A stretch of 64,000 bases of DNA from Candidatus Nitrohelix vancouverensis (GTDB lineage Bacteria > Nitrospinota > Nitrospinia > Nitrospinales > VA-1), in contig CP048620.1 of assembly GCA_015698305.1 (NCBI GenBank), positions 956,557 to 1,020,556 of the forward strand, in the 5' to 3' direction. The notes below the pieces were generated by a model. It made no database searches, was not told the DNA's origin, and saw only the letters and a list, made by a program, of their open reading frames with translations. Shown in pieces: positions 9,310-17,345 of this stretch. Made by a program: the position numbers and the translations under genes. Within the stretch, counting starts at the first letter, position 1; every line of letters starts with the position of its first letter.

Positions 9310-9975
9310 TCAAAAATCGCCCTTTTTGATATGAAAGATATCCGGCGCGGACGGGTCTGCAATATAGGACAAGCGCAGAGTCAGGTTGGGCGGGGCTTCG
9401 CCTTCCTTTATCGTGGGATTGGTCAAATGGATCAGGACCATTCGACCTTTCTGATCTTTGCCGCGAAATACAATGATGTTTCCATTTTTCAAGTCGGCAT
9501 TGATCAATAAACCGTCTGGATCGAAACGTTGTCTGGAGAAAAAAGAACTCAAGGCGTTTGCCGTGTCGAGGAGACTTTGAGGTTTCACTGTGTCGTCAAA
9601 AGGCTGTCCCCAAAGAATATTCACGTTCATCAGGCGCTTCGATTGATATCCCAGGCTATAGATGACCTGAGCCTGACCTGACTCCGGGAGAAGGTTTGAA
9701 ACCGCGACCGAAAGATTGGTTGTTTTTTCCGTGGGATGAACCAGCCGTTCAATATTCTTTTTGCCAATTCCAAAATCTTTGGAGATCGCCTTCAGCACGT
9801 CCTTTTCATTCATCCCGAAACTGGCGGAACGAAAGCCATCGACAACCGCCCATGCTTTAGCCGATTGCGAGGCGCTGGAATCGGATTGAGCCTCGACAAT
9901 TCCGCCGCCGAGAACAAAGCACAGCAGGACGGGCGCGGAATATCTAAAAAACTTATTTAGAAAGTTGCGGGACAT
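9310..9975 (-). CDS. Exported protein of unknown function
   Basis: The start is placed at ATG 9975 because GGAGA lies 9 bases upstream; this gives 221 residues beginning MSRNFLNKFFRYS with a signal peptide that ends near VEAQ. A longer frame from 10041 lacks such support. The mature part begins Ser/Gln-rich and then has mixed alpha/beta character (DGFRSASFGMNEKDVLKAI), resembling small periplasmic proteins where FGM..DV segments start a BamE-like helical hairpin. No catalytic motif was recognised. Monocistronic. Confidence 0.7.
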   Translation of the reverse strand: MSRNFLNKFFRYSAPVLLCFVLGGGIVEAQSDSSASQSAKAWAVVDGFRSASFGMNEKDVLKAISKDFGIGKKNIERLVHPTEKTTNLSVAVSNLLPESGQAQVIYSLGYQSKRLMNVNILWGQPFDDTVKPQSLLDTANALSSFFSRQRFDPDGLLINADLKNGNIIVFRGKDQKGRMVLIHLTNPTIKEGEAPPNLTLRLSYIADPSAPDIFHIKKGDF

Positions 9976-10385
9976 GCTTGTTTTCTCCAAAAAATGCGAC
10001 AAGGTTTCGTTGCCTCCGGCAATGAGCGAGGCCGCGATCATGTTGATCAGGAATCATGCCTACAGCGCTTTGTAAAACTATCATTTTCTATTCAGCGCAT
10101 CAACTGCCGCCGCCAGACGACAGATGTTGAGTTGATTCCTGCCTGGCGAATTCTCCTGTACTTGCATATAAGCGTGAATTGAAACTTGCCTTATAGAGAT
10201 CAGGAGCTTATTTTTATTGTATCGCTTCCCAGGCGAGAGCGTTCTTTAAAAGAGTGCGGTTTCTGTTTCGGGTGTCATGATGTCGATGGCATGGATGCGC
10301 TTTCATGAAAGCGGCGCCATTCGAAACGAATATCTGCGCGACTTGCGCTCTTGACGGTTATTCACCTCAAGCCAGGTAGATCATT
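9976..10385. other. 410-base intergenic region, no gene seen
   Basis: Lies between two divergent genes. One 62-codon ORF (9994-10182) overlaps the neighbour's leader, has no ribosome site and a composition unlike a protein, so it is not called. No strong promoter or hairpin was identified. Confidence 0.5.
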
Positions 10386-11303
10386 ATGGATGCCGCTAAA
10401 TTGAAGGTGTTGGTTACAGGCGCGACCGGTTATGTGGGAGGGCAATTGCTGAAGCGTTTGAGTGCGTCGCAATTTGAAATTCGTTGCCTGGTTAGAGATC
10501 CGAAGAAAATTCGAGATCCCTTGCCGGGCTCCGTCTCCGTCGAGCAAGGCGACCTGCTTTCCTACGACAGCGTAGCGAAGAGTTTGCAAGGCATAGACGT
10601 CGCTTTTTATCTGGTCCACAGTATGGATTCAAAAAGCGAATTTCAACAGCTGGAATCTGAAGCGGCAGAAAATTTTGCCAAAGCGGCGGCGCAAAACGGC
10701 GTCAAACGAATCATTTATCTGGGCGCGCTGACCGCTGAAAATGAAGCCGACCTGTCCCCCCACCTTCAAAGCCGGAAAGATGTCGGAGATTTGTTAAGAA
10801 AGTCCGGTGCGCAGGTATTTGAATTTCAGGCGTCGATCGTACTCGGCGCGGGAAGCCTGTCCTATGAAATGATCAAAGCCCTGTCGGAACGCTTGCCGAT
10901 AATGATCATGCCGCGATGGGTTTCGGTCAAGGCTCAACCCATCTGTATCAAAGACGCGCTGGATTATCTGGTCCAGGCGATCGACTTGAAAATGGAAGGG
11001 AATCAGACCTTTGAAATTGGCGGGCCGGATCAGGTGTCTTACAAAGAACTCATGCAGGAATACTCGCGCCAAAGAGGACTGCGCCGACTCTTCATTTCGG
11101 TACCGGTGTTAACGCCCTGGCTCTCCAGTTTGTGGTTGGCGCTGGTGACCCCGGTCTATGCCACGGTTGGAAAGAAACTGATCCTCAGCATCAAAACCCC
11201 CACACTCGTTAAAAACGATCGACCCCGCCAGATTTTTAAAAACATCGAACCCATGTCTGTGACCGACGCCATCGCCTATGCCCTGAAGTCCAATCCATCA
11301 TAA
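10386..11303 (+). CDS. NAD(P)-binding NmrA/epimerase-like reductase (atypical SDR)
   Basis: A 305-residue Rossmann-fold protein. The dinucleotide-binding loop VTGATGYVGGQL lies at about 10-21, followed by CLVRDP, GDLLSYDS and the YLVHSM segment typical of atypical SDR proteins of the NmrA/complex I NDUFA9-like type. The usual SDR YxxxK catalytic pair is not evident. The C-terminal quarter is hydrophobic (WLSSLWLALVTPVYATV) and could touch the membrane. Substrate not predictable. It ends about 180 bases before the integrated element. Confidence 0.78.
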   Translation: MDAAKLKVLVTGATGYVGGQLLKRLSASQFEIRCLVRDPKKIRDPLPGSVSVEQGDLLSYDSVAKSLQGIDVAFYLVHSMDSKSEFQQLESEAAENFAKAAAQNGVKRIIYLGALTAENEADLSPHLQSRKDVGDLLRKSGAQVFEFQASIVLGAGSLSYEMIKALSERLPIMIMPRWVSVKAQPICIKDALDYLVQAIDLKMEGNQTFEIGGPDQVSYKELMQEYSRQRGLRRLFISVPVLTPWLSSLWLALVTPVYATVGKKLILSIKTPTLVKNDRPRQIFKNIEPMSVTDAIAYALKSNPS

Positions 11304-11379
11304 CGCGCATAGGCGGCGAAATCTCGACTCAACGCTAAAAAGAAAACCGAAGCAGATGAGTTTTTCGCATCGGCCATTA

Positions 11380-11489
11380 CCCTCCGCGTAGGAGTGCGTC
11401 TGATACGCAAAATTTGAAGCGAAGCTATTGAACTGAAATGAATGTTTGAAGGTTTGGGCTAATTCGCCCTCCGCATAGGAGTGCGCCTG
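11380..11489. repeat. Two imperfect 23-bp direct repeats next to attL
   Basis: ccctccgcgtaggagtgcg at 11380 and ccctccgcataggagtgcg at 11467 begin two 23-bp copies (11380-11402 and 11467-11489) that match at 21 of 23 positions, 87 bp apart. The second runs into the left attachment repeat. It may be a scar of an earlier integration or a duplicated chromosomal sequence. Confidence 0.6.
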
Positions 11490-11523
11490 GCTGGACTCGA
11501 ACCAGCGACCTACGGATTAGAAG
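11480..11523. repeat. attL: left 44-bp direct repeat (tRNA-Arg 3' fragment)
   Basis: Identical over 44 bases to 21503-21546. It contains the T arm, acceptor 3' strand and anticodon-loop edge of tRNA-Arg(UCU) but no 5' half, so it is an attachment-site remnant and not a functional tRNA. Confidence 0.95.
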
Positions 11524-11591
11524 AAGAAAAAAACCATAAACCGGAAGATTTTGATTTCGGGTCGGTTCCCTGTATCCCCTCTATTTTAAAA

Positions 11592-11616
11592 GGAATTTGG
11601 CAGGTCTGCCAATTCC
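11592..11616. repeat. Inverted repeat near attL
   Basis: GGAATTTGGCAG and CTGCCAATTCC face each other across GT with a one-base bulge; the core TTGGCAG/CTGCCAA is perfect. No T-tract follows, so a protein-binding site (integrase or excisionase) is more likely than a terminator. Confidence 0.5.
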
Positions 11617-11652
11617 ATCCATTCCATAAATTCCACCCAGTTTGAAAATTTC

Positions 11653-11670
11653 TATCATATTTTTATCATA
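11653..11670. repeat. Pair of TATCATA direct repeats, 11-bp phase (left end)
   Basis: TATCATA at 11653-11659 and 11664-11670, the same strand and exactly 11 bp apart. An identical arrangement occurs at the right end (21438-21455), suggesting integrase arm-type binding sites. Confidence 0.55.
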
Positions 11671-11716
11671 GTAAAGCCTACGTAAGGTTTTGCGAAGAGG
11701 CCGGATTTTAACCAAG

Positions 11717-11735
11717 TATGATAGTTTCTATCATA
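11717..11735. promoter_or_regulatory. Perfect palindrome, candidate operator
   Basis: tatgatag-ttt-ctatcata: 8-bp perfect arms with a 3-bp spacer, using the same TATCATA core as the flanking sites. It lies upstream of the restriction operon. Confidence 0.5.
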
Positions 11736-11794
11736 GAAATTAAAAATTTCCTCGACCTACGGAGGGAAGAGCAAAGAGGTTTTCTATGAAATTC

Positions 11795-11821
11795 AAACTA
11801 TGATAAAAATTATCATAGTTT
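11795..11821. promoter_or_regulatory. Perfect 11-bp-arm palindrome, candidate operator of hsd operon
   Basis: aaactatgata-N5-tatcatagttt: perfect 11-bp arms. It ends 10 bases before TTGACT (11831), so a bound dimeric regulator would cover a promoter for hsdRS-prrC-hsdM. Confidence 0.55.
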
Positions 11822-11999
11822 ATCGACCTGTTGACTATTTAGATAATTGATCGAAGATGAAGTACTTGTCGTCGCAAAAGCAAGTGTTTGTGATATTCTT
11901 CTTCAGGCTTCGAAGATGGATAGTTACTATATTCTTCCGGATGGGCTTTTGTTAATATCCGATCTCTTGAAGGCGGGCAAATATGATCAACGCGGACAC

Positions 12000-14900
12000 A
12001 TGACAAAAGAGCAACAAATAGAAGAAGTCCTGATCGCCAAGCTGAAAGAGCTCAAATACAGCTATCGGGAAGATATCCGTGATCGGGTCGGGCTTGAGCA
12101 AAACTTCCGCGAAAAATTCGAAGCGCTCAACCGCGTTCACCTCACCGATTCAGAGTTTGCCCGTCTGCGTGATGAAATCGTCAACGCCGATGTATTCACC
12201 GCATCCAAAACCTTGCGCGAACGCAACTCCTTCGAGCGCGAAGACGGCTCGCCGCTGAATTACACGCTGGTCGATATCAAAGACTGGTGCAAAAACGAGT
12301 TTGAAGTCATCAACCAGCTACGCCTCAACACCGAAAACAGCCATCACCGTTACGATGTGATTCTGCTCATCAACGGCGTGCCCGTGGTGCAAATTGAACT
12401 CAAAACCCTGGACGTCAGCCCGCGCCGCGCCATGGAGCAGATTGTCGAATACAAGAACGACCCCGGCAACGGCTACGCCAATACCCTGCTCTGCTTCATT
12501 CAGTTGTTCATTGTCAGCAATCGCTCCAATACCTATTATTTCGCGAACAACCAAAAACAACAATTCAGCTTCAACGCCGAAGAACGTTTTCTGCCCATCT
12601 ACCAACTCGCAGGCGAGGACAATGCAAAAATCACTCATCTGGATGAATTCACCGACCGCTTTCTCGCCAAATGCACGCTGGGCCAGATGATCAGCCGCTA
12701 CATGGTTCTCGTGGCTAGCGAGCAAAAGCTCATGGTCATGCGTCCTTACCAGATCTATGCGGTCAAGGCCATTGTCGATTGCATCCATCAGAACCGGGGC
12801 AACGGCTATATCTGGCACACCACCGGAAGCGGCAAGACCCTCACTTCCTTCAAGGCCTCCACACTGCTCAAGGACAATCCAGACATCGACAAATGCCTGT
12901 TCGTGGTCGACCGCAAAGACCTCGACCGCCAGACCCGCGAAGAATTCAACAAGTTTCAGGAAGGTTGCGTGGAAGAAAATACCAACACCGAAACGCTGGT
13001 GCGGCGCATGCTCTCGGAAGATTACGCGGACAAAGTCATCGTCACCACCATCCAGAAGCTCGGCCTCGCTCTGGATGAAAACAGCAGAAAAGCCCAGCTA
13101 CACAAGAAGAAAGGCAAACAAACCTACAAGGAACGGCTGGAACCCCTGCGCAATCAGCGCATTGTTTTTATTTTTGACGAATGCCACCGCTCCCAGTTTG
13201 GCGAGAACCACAAAGCCATCAAAGCCTTCTTCCCCAAGGCGCAACTCTTCGGCTTTACCGGCACGCCCATTTTTGAAGCGAATGCCAGCTACCAGCAATT
13301 TGACGGCTCCCTGGGCTCCTATAAAACCACGGAAGATATTTTTCAAAAACAACTGCACGCCTACACCATCACCCACGCCATTGAAGACAACAACGTACTG
13401 CGCTTTCATATCGACTACTTTGGCGAAAAGCCGAAAGACGAAAAAGGCAAAGCGAAAGCCGCAGGCAAAAAGAAATCGACGCCTGCGCCACAGGCCGTGG
13501 TGCAGGAGATTTTAAAAAAACACGAGGCCTCCACCAGCCAGCGCCGTTTCAACGCAATTCTGGCCACCGCCTCCATTAACAACGCCATTGAATACTACGA
13601 ACTGTTCAAAGAAGCCCAGGCTAAAAAACGGATTGAAGACGACAACTACCGACCCCTCAATATCGCCTGCGTGTTCTCTCCCCCGGCGGAAGGCGATAAA
13701 GACGTCCAGCAACTGCAAGAAGACTTGCCGCAGGAAAAGCAGGATAACGAAACAGAACCGGACAGGAAAAAAGCCGCGCTGAAAACCATCATAGACGACT
13801 ACAACCGCCAATACGCTTGCAATCACAGGATCAACGAATTCGATTTGTACTATCAGGACATACAACAACGCATCAAGGACCAGAAATACCCCAACAGCGA
13901 TTACCCGCACAAAAACAAAATCGACATCGCGATTGTGGTCGATATGTTGCTCACCGGCTTCGACTCCAAATACCTCAACACCCTGTATGTGGATAAAAAA
14001 CTCAAACACCACGGCCTGATCCAGGCTCTCTCGCGCACCAATCGCGTGCTCAACGACACCAAGCCCTACGGCAATGTGCTGGATTTTCGTTATCAGGAAG
14101 AAGCTGTGGACGAAGCCATCAGCCTGTTTTCCGGCGCGAATAAAGACAGCGCCCGAAAAATCTGGCTGGTCGATCCCGCCCCCACAGTCATCGAGCGCTT
14201 CGACGGCGCCGTCCACAAGCTGAAACAGTTCATGGATTCGCAAGGCCTGGCCTGCGCCCCAGAGCAGGTGCATCAGTTGAAAGGCGATATCGCGCGGAGC
14301 GAGTTCATCAACCATTTCAAGGAAGTGCAACGCCTCAAAACCCAGCTCGACCAATACACCGACCTGAACGAAGAACAGGCCGGGCGCGTCAAGACGCTCC
14401 TGCCCGAAGAACAACTGCGCGGCTTTCGCGGCGCCTATCTGGAAACAGCGCAACGCCTCAAGGCGCAACAAGGCAAACACAGCGAAGCGGAAGACCCCGT
14501 GCAACAACTCGACTTCGAGCTGGTATTGTTTTCCTCGGCCCTGATCGATTACGACTACATCATGAGCCTGATCGCCGCCTCCACCGAAGGGCAACAGGGA
14601 AGACAGACCATGACCCGCCAGCAACTGATCGAACTGATCGGCGCCAGCGCCAACCTGATGGACGAACGCGACGACATCGTGGCCTACATCAACAGCCTGC
14701 AAACCGGCGAAGAACTGGACGAAAAAACCGTTCGAACAGGCTACGAAACATTCAAGGCCGAAAAATCCGCCAAGGCGTTGGCCGACCTGGCGGAAAAACA
14801 CGAACTGACCAGAGAGGCCCTGCAAGAATTTGTCGATCTCGTCATGGACCGCATGATCTTCGACGGCGAACAGCTCAGCGACCTGTTCGCGCCAAAGGAC

Positions 14901-15014
14901 CTGGGCTGGAAAGCCAGAACAAAAGCCGAACTGGCCCTGATGGAAGATTTGATACCGCTGTTAAAAAAACTCGCCGAAGGACGCGACATCTCGGGGCTGG
15001 CGGCTTATGAGTGA
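12000..15014 (+). CDS. hsdR: Type I restriction enzyme, R (motor/nuclease) subunit
   Basis: ATG 12000 (1004 residues) is preferred because MTKEQQIEEVLIAKLKELKY is where HsdR homology starts; the frame is open to TTG 11847. An N-terminal PD-(D/E)xK nuclease shows Asp119 and ELK at 133-135. The SF2 motor has Walker A TTGSGKT (274-280), DECH (393-396) and TGTP (420-423). A C-terminal helical domain binds HsdM. HsdR translocates DNA with ATP and cuts it at distant sites when the target is unmethylated. It overlaps hsdS by 8 bases and is the first gene of the operon; hsdR first is less common than hsdM first. Confidence 0.95.
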   Translation: MTKEQQIEEVLIAKLKELKYSYREDIRDRVGLEQNFREKFEALNRVHLTDSEFARLRDEIVNADVFTASKTLRERNSFEREDGSPLNYTLVDIKDWCKNEFEVINQLRLNTENSHHRYDVILLINGVPVVQIELKTLDVSPRRAMEQIVEYKNDPGNGYANTLLCFIQLFIVSNRSNTYYFANNQKQQFSFNAEERFLPIYQLAGEDNAKITHLDEFTDRFLAKCTLGQMISRYMVLVASEQKLMVMRPYQIYAVKAIVDCIHQNRGNGYIWHTTGSGKTLTSFKASTLLKDNPDIDKCLFVVDRKDLDRQTREEFNKFQEGCVEENTNTETLVRRMLSEDYADKVIVTTIQKLGLALDENSRKAQLHKKKGKQTYKERLEPLRNQRIVFIFDECHRSQFGENHKAIKAFFPKAQLFGFTGTPIFEANASYQQFDGSLGSYKTTEDIFQKQLHAYTITHAIEDNNVLRFHIDYFGEKPKDEKGKAKAAGKKKSTPAPQAVVQEILKKHEASTSQRRFNAILATASINNAIEYYELFKEAQAKKRIEDDNYRPLNIACVFSPPAEGDKDVQQLQEDLPQEKQDNETEPDRKKAALKTIIDDYNRQYACNHRINEFDLYYQDIQQRIKDQKYPNSDYPHKNKIDIAIVVDMLLTGFDSKYLNTLYVDKKLKHHGLIQALSRTNRVLNDTKPYGNVLDFRYQEEAVDEAISLFSGANKDSARKIWLVDPAPTVIERFDGAVHKLKQFMDSQGLACAPEQVHQLKGDIARSEFINHFKEVQRLKTQLDQYTDLNEEQAGRVKTLLPEEQLRGFRGAYLETAQRLKAQQGKHSEAEDPVQQLDFELVLFSSALIDYDYIMSLIAASTEGQQGRQTMTRQQLIELIGASANLMDERDDIVAYINSLQTGEELDEKTVRTGYETFKAEKSAKALADLAEKHELTREALQEFVDLVMDRMIFDGEQLSDLFAPKDLGWKARTKAELALMEDLIPLLKKLAEGRDISGLAAYE

Positions 15015-16215
15015 GCCGAAAACAAAAAAGCTGGTCCCCAAACTGCGCTTCCCCGAGTTTAAGAATGCCGGGGAGTGGGAGGAGAAAAGGGTTTCTGCCC
15101 TAATATCTACGGTGACGCCACCGAAAAAGCTATCCACAGCAAAGTATTTAACCGAAGGTTCATATCCGATTATTGACCAATCGCAAAATTATATTTCTGG
15201 TTGGACCGATGATCGGGAAGCATTAATTACAGAATCTCTTCCATTGATTATTTTTGGTGATCATACTTGCTCCCTAAAGATTGCGACGGAACCATTTGCG
15301 CAAGGTGCCGATGGAATAAAAATAATCAAAACAAAAAATCTAGTCGATACAATTTATCTGTTCCAATGTTTACAATACAAGCCGATTGTAATGGAGAAGT
15401 ACAAAAGACACTTTTCAACTCTTAGGGAAAAATGGATTCAATATCCTAGTATAGAAACTGGCGAACAACAAAAAATCGCCGATTGTCTGTCTTCCCTCGA
15501 CAAACTCATCAGCGCACAGAACAAAAAAATAGAGTCATTGAAGGTTCATAAAAAAGGCCTCATGCAACAACTCTTCCCCGCCGAAGGAAAAACCCTCCCC
15601 GAACTCCGCTTCTCCGAGTTCAAGAATACGGGAGAGTGGAAAGAAAAAAGGCTGGAACAACTAGGAGAACTTGTGTCAGGGCTTACATATAGTCCTGATG
15701 ACATAAGGGATCATGGCTTATTAGTCTTAAGGTCTTCTAATGTGAAAAATGGTGAGATTGTTCTTGAAGATAATGTTTTTGTCACTCCTGATATTAATGG
15801 AGCCAATCTCTCAAAACCCAACGATATACTTATATGTGTCCGAAATGGATCAAAAGCTTTGATTGGTAAAAATGCGCTTATTCCGAAAGGGATGCCACGG
15901 TGCACGCACGGAGCGTTTATGGCGATTTTTAGGGCAAAGGCGGCAAACTTTGTATTCCAACTTTTTCAAACCGAAGCATATACAAGGCAAGTTGCTGGCG
16001 ATTTGGGAGCAACTATTAACTCTATAAACGGTCGACAATTTTTAAAATACTGTTTCGTAGTTCCTTCACCAGAAGAACAAAAAAAAATCGCCGATTGTTT
16101 GTCTTCCTTCGACAAACTTATCAGCGCACAGAGCAGAAAAGTAAAATTATTGAAAGCTCATAAAAAGGGCCTCCTGCAACAACTCTTCCCCTCTGTTGAT
16201 AAGGTTGGCGCATGA
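15007..16215 (+). CDS. hsdS: Type I restriction enzyme, S (specificity) subunit
   Basis: 402 residues with the classical two-repeat layout. Each half is one target-recognition domain followed by a conserved helical spacer. The spacers (KIADCLSSLDKLISAQ... and KIADCLSSFDKLISAQ...) each end KKGL(M/L)QQLFP. Each half also begins with an LRFxEFKNxGEWxEKR block. Each TRD reads one half of a bipartite DNA site for both methylation and restriction. The two TRDs themselves differ strongly, so the target should be asymmetric. The TRDs are AT-rich compared with the spacers. The stop overlaps the prrC-like start by 4 bases (ATGA). Confidence 0.94.
   Translation: MSEPKTKKLVPKLRFPEFKNAGEWEEKRVSALISTVTPPKKLSTAKYLTEGSYPIIDQSQNYISGWTDDREALITESLPLIIFGDHTCSLKIATEPFAQGADGIKIIKTKNLVDTIYLFQCLQYKPIVMEKYKRHFSTLREKWIQYPSIETGEQQKIADCLSSLDKLISAQNKKIESLKVHKKGLMQQLFPAEGKTLPELRFSEFKNTGEWKEKRLEQLGELVSGLTYSPDDIRDHGLLVLRSSNVKNGEIVLEDNVFVTPDINGANLSKPNDILICVRNGSKALIGKNALIPKGMPRCTHGAFMAIFRAKAANFVFQLFQTEAYTRQVAGDLGATINSINGRQFLKYCFVVPSPEEQKKIADCLSSFDKLISAQSRKVKLLKAHKKGLLQQLFPSVDKVGA
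15041..15651. repeat. 50-bp repeats at the starts of the two HsdS halves
   Basis: Copies at 15041-15090 and 15602-15651 encode the LRFxEFKNxGEW block before each recognition domain. They could support recombination between halves. Confidence 0.8.
15471..16190. repeat. 109-bp repeats encoding the two HsdS spacer helices
   Basis: Copies at 15471-15579 and 16082-16190 are co-linear without gaps and closely similar. They flank the second recognition domain, so recombination between them would delete or exchange that domain and change DNA specificity. Confidence 0.85.
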
Positions 16216-17345
16216 GCGATCAAAGCACAGACTTTGCCGATTTGAATGCGCTGGTTAGACATATGCGCAAAAAGCTGAACAATAAAAACTATATACTCAT
16301 GTTTGCTTACAACGGAGTCGGCAAAACACGCTTGTCTATGGCGTTCAAGGAAGCGGGAAAGAACGGCGGTACGGAAGAGGAAGAAAAAAGGGACACCCTG
16401 TATTTTAACGCTTTTACTGAAGATTTGTTCAGCTGGGATAACGATCTTGAAAATGACGCCGAAAGGGTGTTGAAGCTCAATTCAAAATCGAAATTTTTTT
16501 CAGGTTTGCAAGATGTGGAAATGGATAACCGTATTCGCCCGCTCTTGCAACGCTATGCAGATTTTGATTTTAAAATTAATACAGATGACTGGACAGTCAG
16601 CTTTGAGCGCGAAATTGTTAAGGGTGAAAGTAGCGAAATGGTTGAGCATATTAAAGTTTCTCGCGGAGAGGAAAATATTTTTATTTGGTGTTTTTTTCTC
16701 GCCGTCGCGCAACTCGCTATTGATGAGCAGGAAGCTTATAGTTGGGTGAAGTATATCTATATTGACGACCCGATTTCGTCGCTGGATGATAATAATGCCA
16801 TTGCCGTGGCCAGTCATCTGGCGCAACTGCTCAATGATCAAGGCAGAATCAAGGTGGTGATTTCTTCGCACCACACCTTATTTTTTAATGTGATGTGCAA
16901 TGCGCTTAAAAAACCCAAGAAATATTTTTTATGCAAAGATGAAGCAACCAGGATGTATTTGTTGAAAAATACGGGCGACACGCCATTCTTCCATCATGTC
17001 GCCTTATTAAGGCAACTGCATGATGCGAAGGAATCAGGACAATTGTATACTTACCATTTTAATATGTTACGTAATATTTTAGAGAAAACCGCCAGCTTTC
17101 ACGGTTTCAATAACTTCTCGGCCTGCATTAAGCAGGATAAGGGCGAGTCCGATGATATAGTTCATGCCCGGCTGATCAATCTGTTAAGCCATGGTGATTA
17201 TTCACTGTTTGAACCCAGAGAAATGCTGAAGGATACCAAGGATAGCTTCATTAAAATATTAGATGATTTTATGAAGAATTATCGATTCAACCCTGAATTA
17301 TTTCCAGAGAAGGAAGAACAGGAATCGGAAGAGGCGACCTCGTAA
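16212..17345 (+). CDS. prrC: PrrC-type anticodon nuclease (ABC-ATPase toxin)
   Basis: 377 residues, close to E. coli PrrC (about 396). The N-terminal ABC-ATPase has Walker A YNGVGKT (33-39), the NAFTEDLFSWDNDL block (66-79), a degenerate signature SRGEEN (150-155), Walker B YIYIDDPISSLDD (181-193) and the switch histidine in SSHH (218-221). The C-terminal RNase region has LRNILEKTASFHG (286-298) and SHGDY (326-330). Arg287, Glu291 and His327 match the order of PrrC's known triad Arg320-Glu324-His356, with the same Arg-Glu spacing. PrrC cuts tRNA-Lys in the anticodon loop once phage anti-restriction releases it from the R-M complex. Here it sits between hsdS and hsdM. The tRNA target is not proven. 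Confidence 0.82.
   Translation: MSDQSTDFADLNALVRHMRKKLNNKNYILMFAYNGVGKTRLSMAFKEAGKNGGTEEEEKRDTLYFNAFTEDLFSWDNDLENDAERVLKLNSKSKFFSGLQDVEMDNRIRPLLQRYADFDFKINTDDWTVSFEREIVKGESSEMVEHIKVSRGEENIFIWCFFLAVAQLAIDEQEAYSWVKYIYIDDPISSLDDNNAIAVASHLAQLLNDQGRIKVVISSHHTLFFNVMCNALKKPKKYFLCKDEATRMYLLKNTGDTPFFHHVALLRQLHDAKESGQLYTYHFNMLRNILEKTASFHGFNNFSACIKQDKGESDDIVHARLINLLSHGDYSLFEPREMLKDTKDSFIKILDDFMKNYRFNPELFPEKEEQESEEATS

Larger units (their letters stand above)
11524..11999. other. Non-coding left end of the island, rich in inverted repeats
   Basis: AT-rich region between attL and hsdR. It holds a near-perfect palindrome at 11592-11616, two direct TATCATA motifs at 11653-11670 and two perfect palindromes built on the same motif (11717-11735, 11795-11821). 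TTGACT at 11831 could be a -35 element but no good -10 follows. The frame of hsdR is open back to TTG 11847, but the extra 51 residues do not look like the start of the family. Confidence 0.6.

Noticed and set aside
9994-10182. 62-residue ORF between divergent genes
   Set aside because: No ribosome site, no recognisable protein features, and it overlaps the leader of the adjacent gene.
11480-11523. A second tRNA-Arg gene
   Set aside because: Only the 3' part is present, without acceptor 5' strand or D arm; it is the attL copy.
11847-11999. N-terminal 51-residue extension of HsdR from a TTG
   Set aside because: No ribosome site and no resemblance to the start of the family; the ATG at 12000 fits HsdR better, though the extension cannot be excluded.
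13512-14825. 437-codon open frame antisense to hsdR
   Set aside because: It is a complementary-strand shadow of a coding gene with strong codon bias; its hydrophobic, low-complexity product has no domain and no ribosome site.
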